This document shows, piece by piece, positions 12,801-23,418 of a stretch of 64,000 bases of DNA. The translations under genes were made by a program, and so were the position numbers. Each line of letters starts with the position of its first letter. Position 1 is the first letter of the stretch. Source of the stretch: Apostichopus japonicus (taxonomy: Eukaryota > Echinodermata > Holothuroidea > Aspidochirotida > Stichopodidae); the NCBI RefSeq assembly GCF_037975245.1, contig NC_092576.1, positions 13,434,611-13,498,610 on the forward strand. The letters run 5' to 3'. Below the pieces are notes generated by a model that was not told the origin of the DNA, did not search any database, and was given only the letters and a program-made list of their open reading frames with translations.

Positions 12801-15800
12801 TACTTCATGTAAACTTTCTTTGAGCATTTATCCAAAGAATAAACTTTTATAGAAACACGGTACATTTGCTAAAAAAGGGAACAAAAAGGAAACCGACGGA
12901 GGCCCCACGCTAAGTTGTGAAATTGGGCCCCACGCCAAGTTGTGAAGTTGAGCCCCACGCCAAGTTGTGAAGTTGGGCTTTCCGTAGAACTCTGCTAAGT
13001 TGTATTTTCTCTCCCGACTCTTGTCGCCGCCTAACAGGTAACGACATAGATGGCGCTATGGTGGAAGTGGTCCTGGCCAAACCGGTCGACAAGAACGCCA
13101 GGAATCAGATGAGACCTTTCGGACGCGGCTACATCCAACCCAACCCTTACCAAGAATTTGGATTCAACATGATGCCAGGCCCCGCTGCACCACAGTCATT
13201 CAATTCTAATTTCAACCCACTGTCCATGGGAATGTGAGTAACAAGTACCACATTACACGTAATATTCTACTTAAGGTCAACCCACCGTCCGTGGGAATGT
13301 GAGGAACAAGTACTGCATTAAACATATTCTTAACTTCAACCCACTTTCAATGGGAATGTGAGTAACAAGTACCACATTACACGCAATATTCTAAGGTCAA
13401 CCCACCGTCCGTGGGAATGTGAGTAACAAGTACTGCATTAAACAAATATGTTGAATGCATAACTTGTTAGAAAATATTCTAACTTTAACCAGTTGATCCC
13501 AGTGGGTACTGAATTCACAAATTTACGATTCAACCTGACAACATTCCCTCCCGGTAAAGAAGATGTCAAGTTGGCGGAGCGGGGGTGGGAAGAGGAAGGG
13601 GGTGATAATTAAACTCATGATTTATGAGGAGTAAGGCCCATCTACTTGTAGCTCTACTCATGGAATCAGTCAGCAGCCCCCACTCCCTCCCCCCACCTAC
13701 ATTGTTTTCATTTGTCTATTTTGCAACTTTATCCACAATATAATTCCGAGCTTTCCATTAATCGTAGCATGCCAGGTGCAGGACGTGGCCAGATGGTACC
13801 ACGTGGGGCCATGAGGGGCCGCGGCAGGGGTGCAGGTGGAAGCAGGGGTGCAGGAGGAACCAGGCACTATTCACCATTCGCCGCTGGTCGCGGTGGATTC
13901 GGCAATTTTTACAACAAACGCATAGCTGAGGTAAGACCCCCCTCTCTCAGGGTCCTAGCTCCAATGCTGCTCAAGTTCTCATCTAACATACATAGTTCTT
14001 GTCTAGCTGGTCTCAGTCAGTTGTCAAATGTTTGAAAATTTGTGTAAATGTTGAGAGTTTATCAATTGTTTTTTGTTTTTTGTCTTCTTTTGTTTTTTTT
14101 TCTCACCTTTTCATGTTCAAACTTCAAAGATCAGAAGTAACTCCAGGGAATAGTTTGACTGTCATTGCATTGCAAATTCCTTGCATTCAAATATTCTGTT
14201 TCTACTCAAATTTATGCAAATGATAATTGTTGCAAAATGATACAGATTGGATGTCTAAATATATGATCAAAATGAATAAAACTCCAAATTATTATGCAAA
14301 TTATACAAATACAAGGGGAAAAAAAAGTCAAACTTCCCTGGATTGCCTCTGAAATTTTGAAGTTTCATTCTGTTTTTTCTATTTTTAATGTTTTTTGTAT
14401 TTTTTTTGTGGTTTATGGATAAGTTTGTGATTGGTTGGTCAGTAAGTCCCCATAGTTACAACGTTTTTCAGCAGTGTTGAAATTACTGCCAGAGGTGGTG
14501 GTGGTACAATGTCCACATGAAAACAATATATTGAGGCTAGATTATATGGGAGGGACTGGTCCTTCCCTCCCCCTCCTCCCACCCTCATGCCTTCCACAAG
14601 CATTAATGAGCCCTTTGGAAAAATGGCCTTTTCCCTAATTTGTATAGTACGTGATCCAGTCGTTGATACATCTAGGCAAGAGTCAGATACAATTTACAGT
14701 AGTGTTAAAATGTGGAGATTATTGATTTGGAAATAGTTTGGGGATGATGGGGAGGCACAATCCCCACCTTCCCACTGATGTAGGGTGAGGGGGGTGGAGG
14801 GTCATGTAGGAGAAGTACCCCTGGCACTAAGTTTGGTTATCTCTTTGAATAAGTCAACATTTAATGAGTAAATGTCATTATGGAGTTCAAATTTCTGATT
14901 TGTAGCAATTCTTTTATTTGATTGATTTGAACATTTTGAGCTGTTTGTTAAATTTTTTCAGTTTACCCTCTACTTTGTTTTTGGTGTCTTCTGCATATTC
15001 GTTTTTGTCGTTCCAAATTGTTAGCCAATAATTTTCTCTTTTATCATAACTGGATATTTTTCGATGTCACTTCTTACAGTATAGGATCCCCAACACCTTT
15101 GTTTTTAAGGTCAAGCAAAATGATTTTGAAACATGATTCTCGTTGGTTTATAGCTCTTGTTATTTATTTTATTTTTTTTGAATTTTATTTTCTTCTTTAT
15201 TTATACCGCGCATCGTAGTGCTATGTGCGGCGAGGTTTACTAACTTTTCCCTCTTTTTGTTTCATTTTTCTTTGCTTTTATTTGCTGGTGTTTGCTTCCT
15301 TTTAACTTTGCTGCTGCCACTAACAGCCTAGACTCTATGATATAGTACCAGGCATGGAGTTGACACCGACCAACCCCCTCACTCTCAAGCCAGAGAAAAA
15401 CAGCGGCCAGGTATAATTTACAACCATTTCCGTAAAAGAGGGACAGTTTCTCGGATAGAGGGTGAAAGGGGGGGGGGTGGGTGGGGATGGATCATAATTT
15501 AGTCAGCGTATAATTTGCACGATTTCCAATTGTTTAGGCTGACCATAAGTAGCCTAAAATTACACGGTTTGGTCATGAAAAAGTATGTGAAAGAGAGACA
15601 AAAATTTATGTCTGGCATTTTGATTTGTTGATATGCGTGGGAAATTGGAACCATGAGTAATAACGTTGAGCAATACTTTAAAAGGTTAGCAGGTCAGATA
15701 ATTCTACCCGCCCCCCCTCCATTGGCCCTCAACTTAACCCCACCCTCACCATCCTGACCCTAAACTCTGATTTTTCCAAGTTGAGCAGTACCAGTTAAAA

Positions 15801-18800
15801 CTCCCTGATGAAAAATATATGCCAACATGGCATACCTTGGAAAATTTAAAGCCAGGTTCAAATTTCTCATCATTTTACACGGAATATAAATCTGCCATGG
15901 TCTTTCATTAAAAATAAAAAATATTTGGGACGGGTTTATACATTGTAAAGTTTTTTCATTTCCTGTATTATCCTCAAACTTTGTAAACTCTACAGTAAGT
16001 CTTTACAGGAACGGTGGTGGGGAGGCTCGATCAAAGTCCGAAAGTCAGAGTGGCCATCGAAATGGAGGAGAACATTTTTGGAATTCTTTAATCCTGATTT
16101 TCAATCCCAGGCTTTGTTGTAACCGTTTTGGTTCTATTTTCTTAGGTATTGGAGGATCTTTGTAACAAGAACAAGTGGGGAACCCCACAGTACACACTGT
16201 TGTCCAGTATGCAAGGGGAATTACAGTTGTTTGTCTTCAAGGTAAGGATATATATACTTATTCAAAACGTACGAGGGAAACAAAAACCCTCGTTATAATC
16301 TTGAATGTCAGCTAAATTTGCATCTATTAGTTATCTTTGTGCCGAACAATTCACTCAAACAGCTGAGAAAAATCTTGTTCATTATTCTATCGATTAAAAA
16401 AAAAATTGTATATGAGCTAAGCCGGTTTTTTTTTCTTAGCTGCTATTGGGGAAGTCATACATCACAGTTAACTCAGATATGTATATATGTATGTATGTAT
16501 GTGTTTTAGATCCGCCTGCAAGCAGGAACTCGCGAAGAAGCCATCATTGGCTTATCAAAGCCGCAAGCTGACCGAAGTCAGTCCCTTACATTCATATTTA
16601 ACGTCCATGATTATGAATTGTCAATTGTCAACAACTCTGTAACTGGACGAAATACATTAATCTTGGAGTGGCTAAAACCGGGGACCTTATGATTGAAAGG
16701 CACCGGCGTTAATCACTGAGCTAACACTCCTTATCAGGTAGACAAATGAAGAATGATGGTTGGGATTGCATTTTCCTTTAAACTGTTATCTGTCTTACCC
16801 CTCCCCTTCCCCCTCCTCCCCTCACGCTCGTGAATTAAAGTTTGATAATTAACCGGTTAATTAATGTGTTGTGGTATCTATCCCCTTACCGAGGGACCTG
16901 AGATTCATCACATGACTTGGACACGGTCACGATGAAATGGGTCACAGCCTTGATGCAAAGAGGATTGGGGTGGGGAGGGGGGGCAGGGGTTGAGAGTGGA
17001 TCAAAGATGTTAGAAGTTTTCCTGCCCAGGCTTCTATCCTCACTTTGGCAAAAACAAAAATGTACCCATGTCTATTATCCGACGTATTTTGATTCCATGT
17101 AAAAAATTATCCCGGTTATATTATTTTCTTTGGTGGGCTCATAAAACTCCTTCGGTTTTTTCCCTCTTTCCACAGATCCAGATACCGGCTCTCGCCCCAA
17201 ACTACCCCAACGGATTTCAACCGACCAAACTCTGCGCCACGCCGGAGGAGGCTAAGGTCTTCGCTGCCGAACACGTGCTCGTCCATCTGGGCTACCCCGT
17301 TGATGGTAAGAGGTAACTGTAAGAATTTCCTTTATTCTTCAGTCACGTGCTTGTAGTTCTTAGTAGCCGCACACACACATACATGCTCCCATCCATGTAA
17401 CGGTCGCCGTTTAACCTTGTGGTCGTATTAGCCTTAAAAGCTCTTCGGCGAATTAGCTCTCCTATAGTCATAATTTATCATTTATAATAATTTTATTAAT
17501 TATACACATGATTATATATGAGTATCTTGGAAACTTGCAAAAGATGTACGGAGGAAATTACCTTTTTCATTTTGTCACGTTGAAAAAAAAAAAATGCTTA
17601 AGAGTTGCCGGTCACAGACACTGTGTTTTATAAATAAATATCAAATTGCCCAAGTTTTGCACAATCACAGGAGCTTGCCTACCAAACAGTAGGTCTTCCC
17701 ACCAGAAAAATTAGTCCCTACAGATTTGTAAAAATATTTAAATAAAAAAACAAATTGCAGGGACACCCCCCCAAAAAATGTTTCACTACCCTCAATGTTC
17801 TTTCCTCCTCCCCATCCCTCTCCCCCACCCCTCCATGCATATCCACTTCATGTTGTCATAGCCATCTCAGAAATTCAAACATGCATGTTCTTAATTATTT
17901 CGCATCCTTCACCAACGAAGAAGAAATTTATCGTCGATCAGTCTTGGAAAATCCAACCATATATAGCCCATCGATCCTCCTCGCATATTAATGACATCGT
18001 CAGTGGCGCACACCCACGACACATCTTTGTCCGCCCAGGGTATAAAATTATCTAGTACTACAACGCAAAGCGCTATGCAAATAAATGGTGAAATTGCTAT
18101 ACACATGTCCAACGATGTTATAAAAAGTTTTTTGTTATGCATGATGCATAACATTTTATAAAAGAACAAATTCAGAATGCTTCAAAAATTGCTAAGCCAA
18201 AAAAATTTGATCTCTAAATCATGCCCTGAAAACCTGTGATACTTCTGTATGTCTGGGCACTGTGTAGTGATTAGTTGCTTGAGCACAGGGGTTTTATATT
18301 AAATAACAAATTCATTGATTCAAACCTTATTTTAGCAGAACTTAGTTTGTTATTCAAATTGTAATATTCTGGTAATTAATGTTCAGAGGTATCGGGTGCA
18401 GAGGGGCCCGGAGAAAAGAAACAAAAAGTGTGTTCTATTTTGTTTTGGGGGGGGGGAGGGAACCATGAAGAAAGGAACGATATGCTACTCAGATATTTTC
18501 AGTTAGGTGTTTTGAAGATGTAAATAAGAGTTTTCTGTTCGGTCTTACGATGGAATCATTGCTTTCAAATCTTGCTCATAAATATCTCCATCTGCCAAGT
18601 CGTTTTTTTTTTCCTTTTTTTTGCTTGTCTCTTTCTCTCTGTAGGGGATGAGGTAACCTCTACCATGCAAACACCCATGGCCTCCACCACTCCCACCACC
18701 TCCTCCATGGCTAGCTCGCCTCACCTCACCAACAACGGGGGGAGCCCCCCCAACACCACCCACCATCATCATCACAGGCCAACGCTGCAGCAGCAATCAT

Positions 18801-21800
18801 ACCATCCTACTCCTCAACAAGTCATCCCGCAGCCACACAGCTTCGCCAATTCAAACTCTGCCGCCGTCATGCCAACTGCAGGTCAGCAGTCATACATCGC
18901 ATGGCCAATCCACGTGTATTAGGAATGGAAAGGGAAGGGGTGGGGGAGGGGGAGGGGGAGGTGTAGGAATTGGCAAATGTGGAGGGAGGGTGGAAGGGTT
19001 AGGATGTGTACTTAGGTGGTGCAGATATCGACCGTTATGTCAAAGTCAGTCCGAAATAAGTTTGAGAGGTTATTGCTCTGTGGTTACAGTCGTAAAGGTG
19101 ACATTTACGATTGCAGCACAGAACTGGGAAAAGGGTAGGAGGGGGGAGGGGGGGGGGAGATAGCCTCAAATAATAGAAAGTGTCTGAGACCAACTCGCCA
19201 ATTTGGCAAAAGTATACCAATTTGGAATCACAATGGGAGATTAAAACCTAAATTATCAAAATAATGTAAAATTAGACTGTATTAAATAAATAAAAAAATT
19301 ATTCCGTCTGGAGGGAGCTCTGACTCTCGGAACGAAAATTGGCGAAAAGTGGAGAAAATGTGTGAAAGAATATGGGTTATCATCGAAAAAGCACATTGGG
19401 AGTTGTTAATGTTAGTGGTATGTATGGTTTAAGATACAGTAGAGTGAAGATCTGTCAAAATTAGAAATTAATCTTAAAAAAAGGCCACTGCCTTCCCACA
19501 AAACTTGATACTTTTAATATCGTGTGTCGAAAGTCCGCTTAAGGATTGGCCATGCGAATCATTTATATTATCTCATTCCTACGCTTGCTTTAATATATCT
19601 CTTTTTCCCACCTTTTTTTGGTTTTTATGGTTATTTTTGTGTTTTTATTCTTATTCTCATTTTTGTTGTGTTTTGGCTTCTGTTTGTTTTCAAAGGCTTG
19701 TAGCTTTCCGTGGAAATCATGTATGTGTTTTATAACGTTTTGTCATTTTTTTTGTTTTTTCTTCATTTTGTACATTTTATTATGCAGTTGCTTGCTAAAA
19801 GTAGGTGTGGTGATGCCGAGAGTAGTACGCAATAATAGCAAATCTTTGATTGCTTTGCTGCAGTCGCACTTATGTTTGGATCTGATGACAAAGTAGTTTT
19901 TGTGTGATTAAAATAGATTTCGTTCATTTTCAAGGGGAACCAGTGAGACAGCAATTGGGGGTGGAGGGGGCAGGGGATTAGGCCCCTCAACTATTCCCCC
20001 CCCACCCAAAAAAAAAAAAAAATTGTCAGATCTAAAAAAAAAATTTTTTTCTAGAAATAATGTTCTACCTGGGCCACCCCACCCCCCACCTAGAAAAGCA
20101 TTGGACCACCCCATAAAAAGAAGTCCAGCTTACGCCCCTACAGGGGACACTGTTCTAGATATATAGTACCATCTCATCGTTAGAACAAAAGCTTTCATTG
20201 TGATGATCTACAGTGTTCAATTGACATTAGAATTAAATCATTTCTGAAATGATAGATATGTGTGAGGAAAAGGTGCACATTGAAAATATAAAATGCAGGA
20301 AGGGGGAGAATTTTCTCTCTTAACTGACAGTTTCTGCATTTATCTGTTTTTTTTTTCTATTTTATTTGGTAAATTACAAAAAGCAAGGAAAGAACATGCA
20401 CAAAAAGAAAAAGCCTCTATTTTCCTTGAAATTTTTATTGATTTTTTTGCTTTCTCTTCTGCAATTTTTATGAATTCATAATACCTTGGCGGTATTCCCA
20501 TGTTTATTACTTCATATGCTAGGGATGTAAGGGGTTGGAATGCGGTGGAGGGGGGTTGGGGATGGTAACCTATTGGAAGGCAGTGTTACACTGTATTTTA
20601 AAGTACCTGTACTGTTAATGTCACAAACAGCTGATGCTTAGTATTTCTTTCAGATCTAGGAGTTTATGAAGGACGGTGGGGGGGAAGGGAGGGGGGTGGT
20701 TGAGTCATTGAGGAGGCTAACATTTATCTTGGGTGGCGGTGGGGATGGGGCATAGGTGCTATGTCTTCTCATCGGTGAGAGGCCACTTCTTAATTGAAAT
20801 AGTGTAGCTGTTCAGCCTGCTAGATGAATGAATAAATTTGCTCACAAACAACCAAATCCTGTTAAAAAATCTCTCCTTTGATGTCACTCGACCCCCCTTC
20901 CACCCCTTCCCCCCATCCATCCCCCAACATTTTTGAATTTGTTTTTAAATTTGGGTGTGTTTACAATGTGATTATTATGTGATTAATATGAGGAAGTCTC
21001 TAGATCACCCAACCCCCCCCCCCCCGCTTCTGCCCACCCTGTCTTGATCATCCATTCCCCTTTGCTCCTGCCCCCTCCTTCCCCCCCCCATTACTGAACC
21101 CTGTTAATTTAATCACTAGACCAAGATCAATTGTCTTTTAAAGAGAAAGCATTTCCACTGCTAATGCAACCAGCTGCTCAGCTTCATTCATTGCTTTCTC
21201 TTGTTAAAGTTTCAAGTTCTTTGCCCGCATTTTACCCTTAAAAGCTCATTCATGCTTGCTCACAATAAAATGTATTTCTTGCAGTAATTTCACAATGATA
21301 AATATATATTTATGAAGATTCTGTTTATAAAAAAAAATATGTATGTATGAAAATGGAACCCCCCCCCTCAAAAAAAAACTGAAGTCAGCAATCACATCCA
21401 TAAATCCACATTATATGAGCAAAATTGATATTTAGTCTATTTTTTATCAAAGCAACTATTATTTGGTCACATATATATTGAATATAGAAGAAAAAAGCTG
21501 TAGTCGTAAGCAACCACATTTTAATTTAAAAAAAAAGAAGGCACTTCATTTCATTTTTACTTTTAGATTTCTTTGCAATTACTTTGAGAGTTTTTCAATG
21601 AAATATGTTACAAGTAATTATGCATGGGCTGGTTATTATAATCAGCAGGTTTCGATTGTGGGAGGTGGTGGTTAGAGGGGTTGGGAGGGGGAGGGGGGTC
21701 TGAAAATCAGATGATTTATCTGAAAAGCTGTACTTCAAAAAAACTCTTTAAGTTGTATCTACCAAAAGTTATGCAACTAGAAAATCACAAAAGACCACTA

Positions 21801-23418
21801 TGACAAAAGTAACAGTTGACATTCTGTCCCAATCATTGGTGGCTACCATACATACATTCCGATTCACAAATGGCCGCTGTGACAAAATTAATAATAGACC
21901 CCAGGCTGTCTCAACCAGTAAATGATTAGATACAACCAAACTCACCCATGGCCGCTGTGTCAAAATCTACAATGGGCCACTGTAACTAAATTACCAATTT
22001 GATGGGTCACTTCCAATCACTAATAAACATGTAAATAACAATTACAAATGGCCACTGTACCAAAATTATTAGTGGCCACCAAATTCCATTCAATCTTATC
22101 CAAACACAATCAATTTTGGCCACTATAGTTACAGTACCTAAGGCCACTATGTCCAAATCATCACTCATTGCAATAACTAGGAAATCAGTACTGGCCTTAC
22201 TCCGAAAGTCACCATAAATGTTCTAGTGAAACTAATTCCTTCATTATGGCTAGTGAAAACAGTCTCACTTTTAAAAAAGGGGCCACTGAAAAGTAAAAAT
22301 TATGATAATAATGTAAAATATTAGACTTTACAAAAAAATTAAGTAGTTTCAAAACCCTAACTCAATGAACAAAATGTGGCACCAAAAACTGTGTGAAGAC
22401 GAAAGGTACAAGATAAATTCTTTTTCTTATTTACTTGCCCGCCATTAATTCCTTTCCAACCCCCTCCCCCCCCCCCCACCCTACACCACCACTTCCATTC
22501 CATCACTCACTAGTAGGTATTATATAAAACACTTATGTTGTATTGATGGTGGATTCTAAGCCAACAAAAAGAAGAAAAAGACAAGCAAAACAATGACTTA
22601 AAGAACAATAGTAAAAGAAAACAACGCATTAGAAACAAATTATATAAGTAAAGGAATAATGGAAAATTGACGGACGTTTTAGACAATGGAAAAGAACAAA
22701 GAAATTTATGACATATATATTGAACGTGATTCGAACCAGGGAGCTCTGGGATTACTGACAAGCCCTTATAGTTTGGATTCGCCACAAACTAAGGACTGGA
22801 TACCTCAGTTGGTAGTACCCCGGACTTGATTGTAACCCAGGGGTCACTGCACTGTACGAATTCTGTTATAGCCATAAAATTTCTTAGTTGTATTTTCCAA
22901 AAAAGTTAAATGAATAAAATCAATTTTTAAGTGTTGGGCGAGATAATTGGCTCAGATTAGATTTTAGTTCATTTGAAAATGCGCCATTTAATACCACTGC
23001 CATAACAGTATTATACCTGCCTGCCTTGTGCATTTTAATAGGCTCTCGCGGTAGACTGTGCAAAATTCCGAGCCCTGCAAATAACCTTCCCACGCTTGTT
23101 TCCTCCGCTGGGCTTGGCGAATCGATTACGTAACAAACAGGGCACAGGCTTTTTCCAGACTAATAACCTTTCAAGGTGAAGAAGTGGGCAGTGGCAAAAA
23201 AATGGACGGCAGTCTTACTAAAAGGGCGGATTTTTCAAATGTAGATTTTCCGGTCCGGTATCTCCACCTCTCTCTCTAACCTCGATTGTTCCTTCTCCTC
23301 TTCTGCAGGTGGTGATGCATCCGATAGTCACGCTGCCTATCAAAACCACTACGCATACCAAGTAGCGCCGGACATGTACCCAGGCGCCACCGCGGCAGCA
23401 GCAGTCTACCAGCAATAA
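9644..23418 (+). CDS. A1CF: A1CF/RBM46/RBM47-family RNA-binding protein, 3' part (8 exons)
   Basis: Exons read by splice sites and frame: 9644-9818, 13038-13233, 13768-13930, 15327-15410, 16146-16241, 17176-17305, 18645-18881, 23309-23418. All are GT-AG and all phases join; together they encode 396 residues and a TAA stop. Order in the visible protein: RRM3 (residues 1-75, RNP2 LYVRNL, RNP1 RDFAFVHF), a linker with an RG-rich stretch (124-178), the family motif PGMELTPTNPLTLKP (186-200), a DND1-type dsRNA-binding domain (about 207-283, starting VLEDLCNKNKWGTPQYTLL) and a T/P/H/Q-rich then A/Y-rich tail. In vertebrates A1CF is the RNA-binding cofactor of APOBEC1, and RBM46/47 act in mRNA editing, splicing or stability; a single invertebrate gene often stands for all three. 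RRM1 and RRM2 are not found in 1-9643 and should lie left of the window. The family call is firm; which paralog is an inference. Confidence 0.9.
9957..10130. repeat. Tandem repeat, about 59 bp x 3
   Basis: The units carry GCAGGTGATTTGAAATGGGG and end GTGCACTGACAG. They are highly similar and lie in the intron 140 bp after the first visible A1CF-like exon. Confidence 0.92.
10380..10606 (-). mobile_element. tRNA-derived SINE, family B (copy 1)
   Basis: The - strand head is GGAGTGTTAGCTCAGCGG (box A) and, 40 bases on, CCCAGTTCGAATC (box B). The body contains CTTGCTGCAAGC-like and GTCGACAATCG segments, and the tail side is rich in ACAT. The copy at 16508-16735 is closely similar. Confidence 0.75.
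11121..12371. mobile_element. Non-autonomous hAT-like element with nested insert
   Basis: Termini CATGGGCGGCGAT and ATCGCCGCCCCTG form an imperfect inverted repeat starting CA-GGGCGG, and both flanks carry the 8-bp duplication CCTTCCCC (11113-11120, 12372-12379). Eight-base target duplications and CAGGGGCGG-type ends are typical of hAT. The inside holds other repeat modules (11280-11460, 11662-12324) and no transposase. Confidence 0.75.
11662..12324. mobile_element. Inverted-repeat element nested in the hAT-like copy
   Basis: 15-bp perfect terminal inverted repeats, GCAGGCGCGTAGCAA and TTGCTACGCGCCTGC. ACC on both sides may be a 3-bp target duplication. The interior is homologous, in the opposite direction, to 59400-59970 near the telomere. 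Arms near 12245-12290 are rich in GGTGGCGC/GCGCCAACC palindromes. Confidence 0.65.
12899..12990. repeat. Tandem repeat, about 30 bp x 3
   Basis: Three copies of a unit with GGCCCCACGCCAAGTTGTGA just upstream of the A1CF-like exon at 13038. Confidence 0.88.
13038..13233 (+). CDS. A1CF: A1CF-like exon: end of RRM3 and linker
   Basis: This 196-nt exon enters in phase 1 and leaves in phase 2. It starts with the final RRM strand (DGAMVEVVLAKPVDKNAR), then a G/P/N/F-rich linker. Its 3' end and donor (GGGAAT then GTGAGTAAC) are repeated at least three more times in the following intron. Confidence 0.9.
13216..13510 (+). repeat. Tandem array copying an exon end and its splice donor
   Basis: The last 18 or so coding bases of exon 13038-13233 and the donor (GGGAATGTGAGTAACAAG) recur with GT at 13299, 13358 and 13419 (spacing 65, 59 and 61 bp). 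A decayed fifth copy lies near 13481-13510. Two of the three clear extra copies keep GTGAGTAAC exactly; the first reads GTGAGG. Confidence 0.92.
13768..13930 (+). CDS. A1CF: A1CF-like exon: RG-rich linker
   Basis: A 163-nt exon after acceptor AATCGTAG, ending in phase 0 before GTAAGACCC. It encodes many Arg-Gly and Gly-Ala-Gly steps (for example RGAMRGRGRGAGGSRGAGG), typical of a flexible arginine-methylated RNA-contacting segment. The composition is seen; methylation is only family knowledge. Confidence 0.88.
13931..15326. other. Intron, nothing recognised
   Basis: AT-rich, with scattered T-runs and short C-rich or G-rich runs (14560-14585, 14780-14800). No repeat family or exon recognised. 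Confidence 0.5.
15327..15410 (+). CDS. A1CF: A1CF-like exon: PGMELTP linker
   Basis: A phase 0-0 exon of 28 codons between CTAACAG and GTATAATTT. It carries the motif YDIVPGMELTPTNPLTLKP, which in A1CF and RBM46 sits just before the double-stranded RNA-binding domain. Confidence 0.9.
16146..16241 (+). CDS. A1CF: A1CF-like exon: dsRNA-binding domain, first half
   Basis: A phase 0-0 exon of 32 codons, after TTTTCTTAG and before GTAAGGATA. VLEDLCNKNKWGTPQY is the first helix and strand of the DND1-type dsRBD, followed by LQLFVFK. It matches A1CF/RBM46 by eye. Confidence 0.92.
16508..16735 (-). mobile_element. tRNA-derived SINE, family B (copy 2)
   Basis: Same body as 10380-10606. The - strand head is GTTAGCTCAGTGATTAACGC, and a mutated box B (CCGGTTTTAGCC) suggests an older copy. 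The tail side ends in (ATGT)n on the + strand (16482-16503). Confidence 0.75.
17176..17305 (+). CDS. A1CF: A1CF-like exon: dsRNA-binding domain, second half
   Basis: A 130-nt exon after TTTCCACAG, ending in phase 1 at GTTGATG before GTAAGAGG. It completes the dsRBD with IQIPALAPNYPNGFQPTKL and the last helix EEAKVFAAEHVLVHLGYPVDG. Confidence 0.92.
17306..18644. other. Intron, nothing recognised
   Basis: AT-rich sequence with C-rich runs at 17765 and 17808-17835 and a G-run at 18447. No exon or repeat family recognised, apart from the T-rich tract before the 18645 acceptor. Confidence 0.5.
18645..18881 (+). CDS. A1CF: A1CF-like exon: low-complexity C-terminal tail
   Basis: A 237-nt exon after a long T-rich tract and CTGTAG. 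It encodes a tail of Thr, Pro, Ser, His and Gln. Donor GTCAGC at 18882 keeps frame with the last exon. Without splicing here the frame reads 13 more codons to a TAG ending at 18922, so an alternative last exon is possible. Confidence 0.8.
18882..21779. other. Intron, mostly simple-sequence tracts
   Basis: G-rich (18935-18970, 19138-19160, 20675-20700) and C-rich (19996-20010, 21005-21025, 21358-21370) tracts in AT-rich DNA. The block at 19930-20140 ends CAGCTTACGCCCCTACAGGGG and may be a degraded inverted-repeat element. No exon is seen apart from possible read-through of exon 18645 to 18922. Confidence 0.45.
21780..22290. repeat. Degenerate tandem repeat, GGCCACTGT motif
   Basis: ATGGCCACTGTGACAAAATT and close forms recur about ten times with uneven spacing (21791, 21868, 21948, 21974, 22047, 22073, 22120, 22142 and on). 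It is an old intronic tandem array. Confidence 0.7.
22690..22870. mobile_element. tRNA-like fragments, possible SINE remnants
   Basis: On the - strand GGTTCGAATCACG (box B-like) lies at 22725-22738. On the + strand TACCTCAGTTGGTAGTACC followed by CGGACTTGATTGTAACCC (22804-22842) resembles the 5' half and anticodon arm of a tRNA. Neither folds as a whole tRNA by eye. Confidence 0.4.
23309..23418 (+). CDS. A1CF: A1CF-like terminal coding exon
   Basis: Acceptor CTCTTCTGCAG leads into GGDASDSHAAY, then a Tyr/Ala-rich end (MYPGATAAAAVYQQ) and TAA. Tyr/Ala-rich tails are usual in A1CF and RBM47. A 3' UTR should follow. No unambiguous AATAAA was seen in the first kilobase, so its end is not placed. 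Confidence 0.88.
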
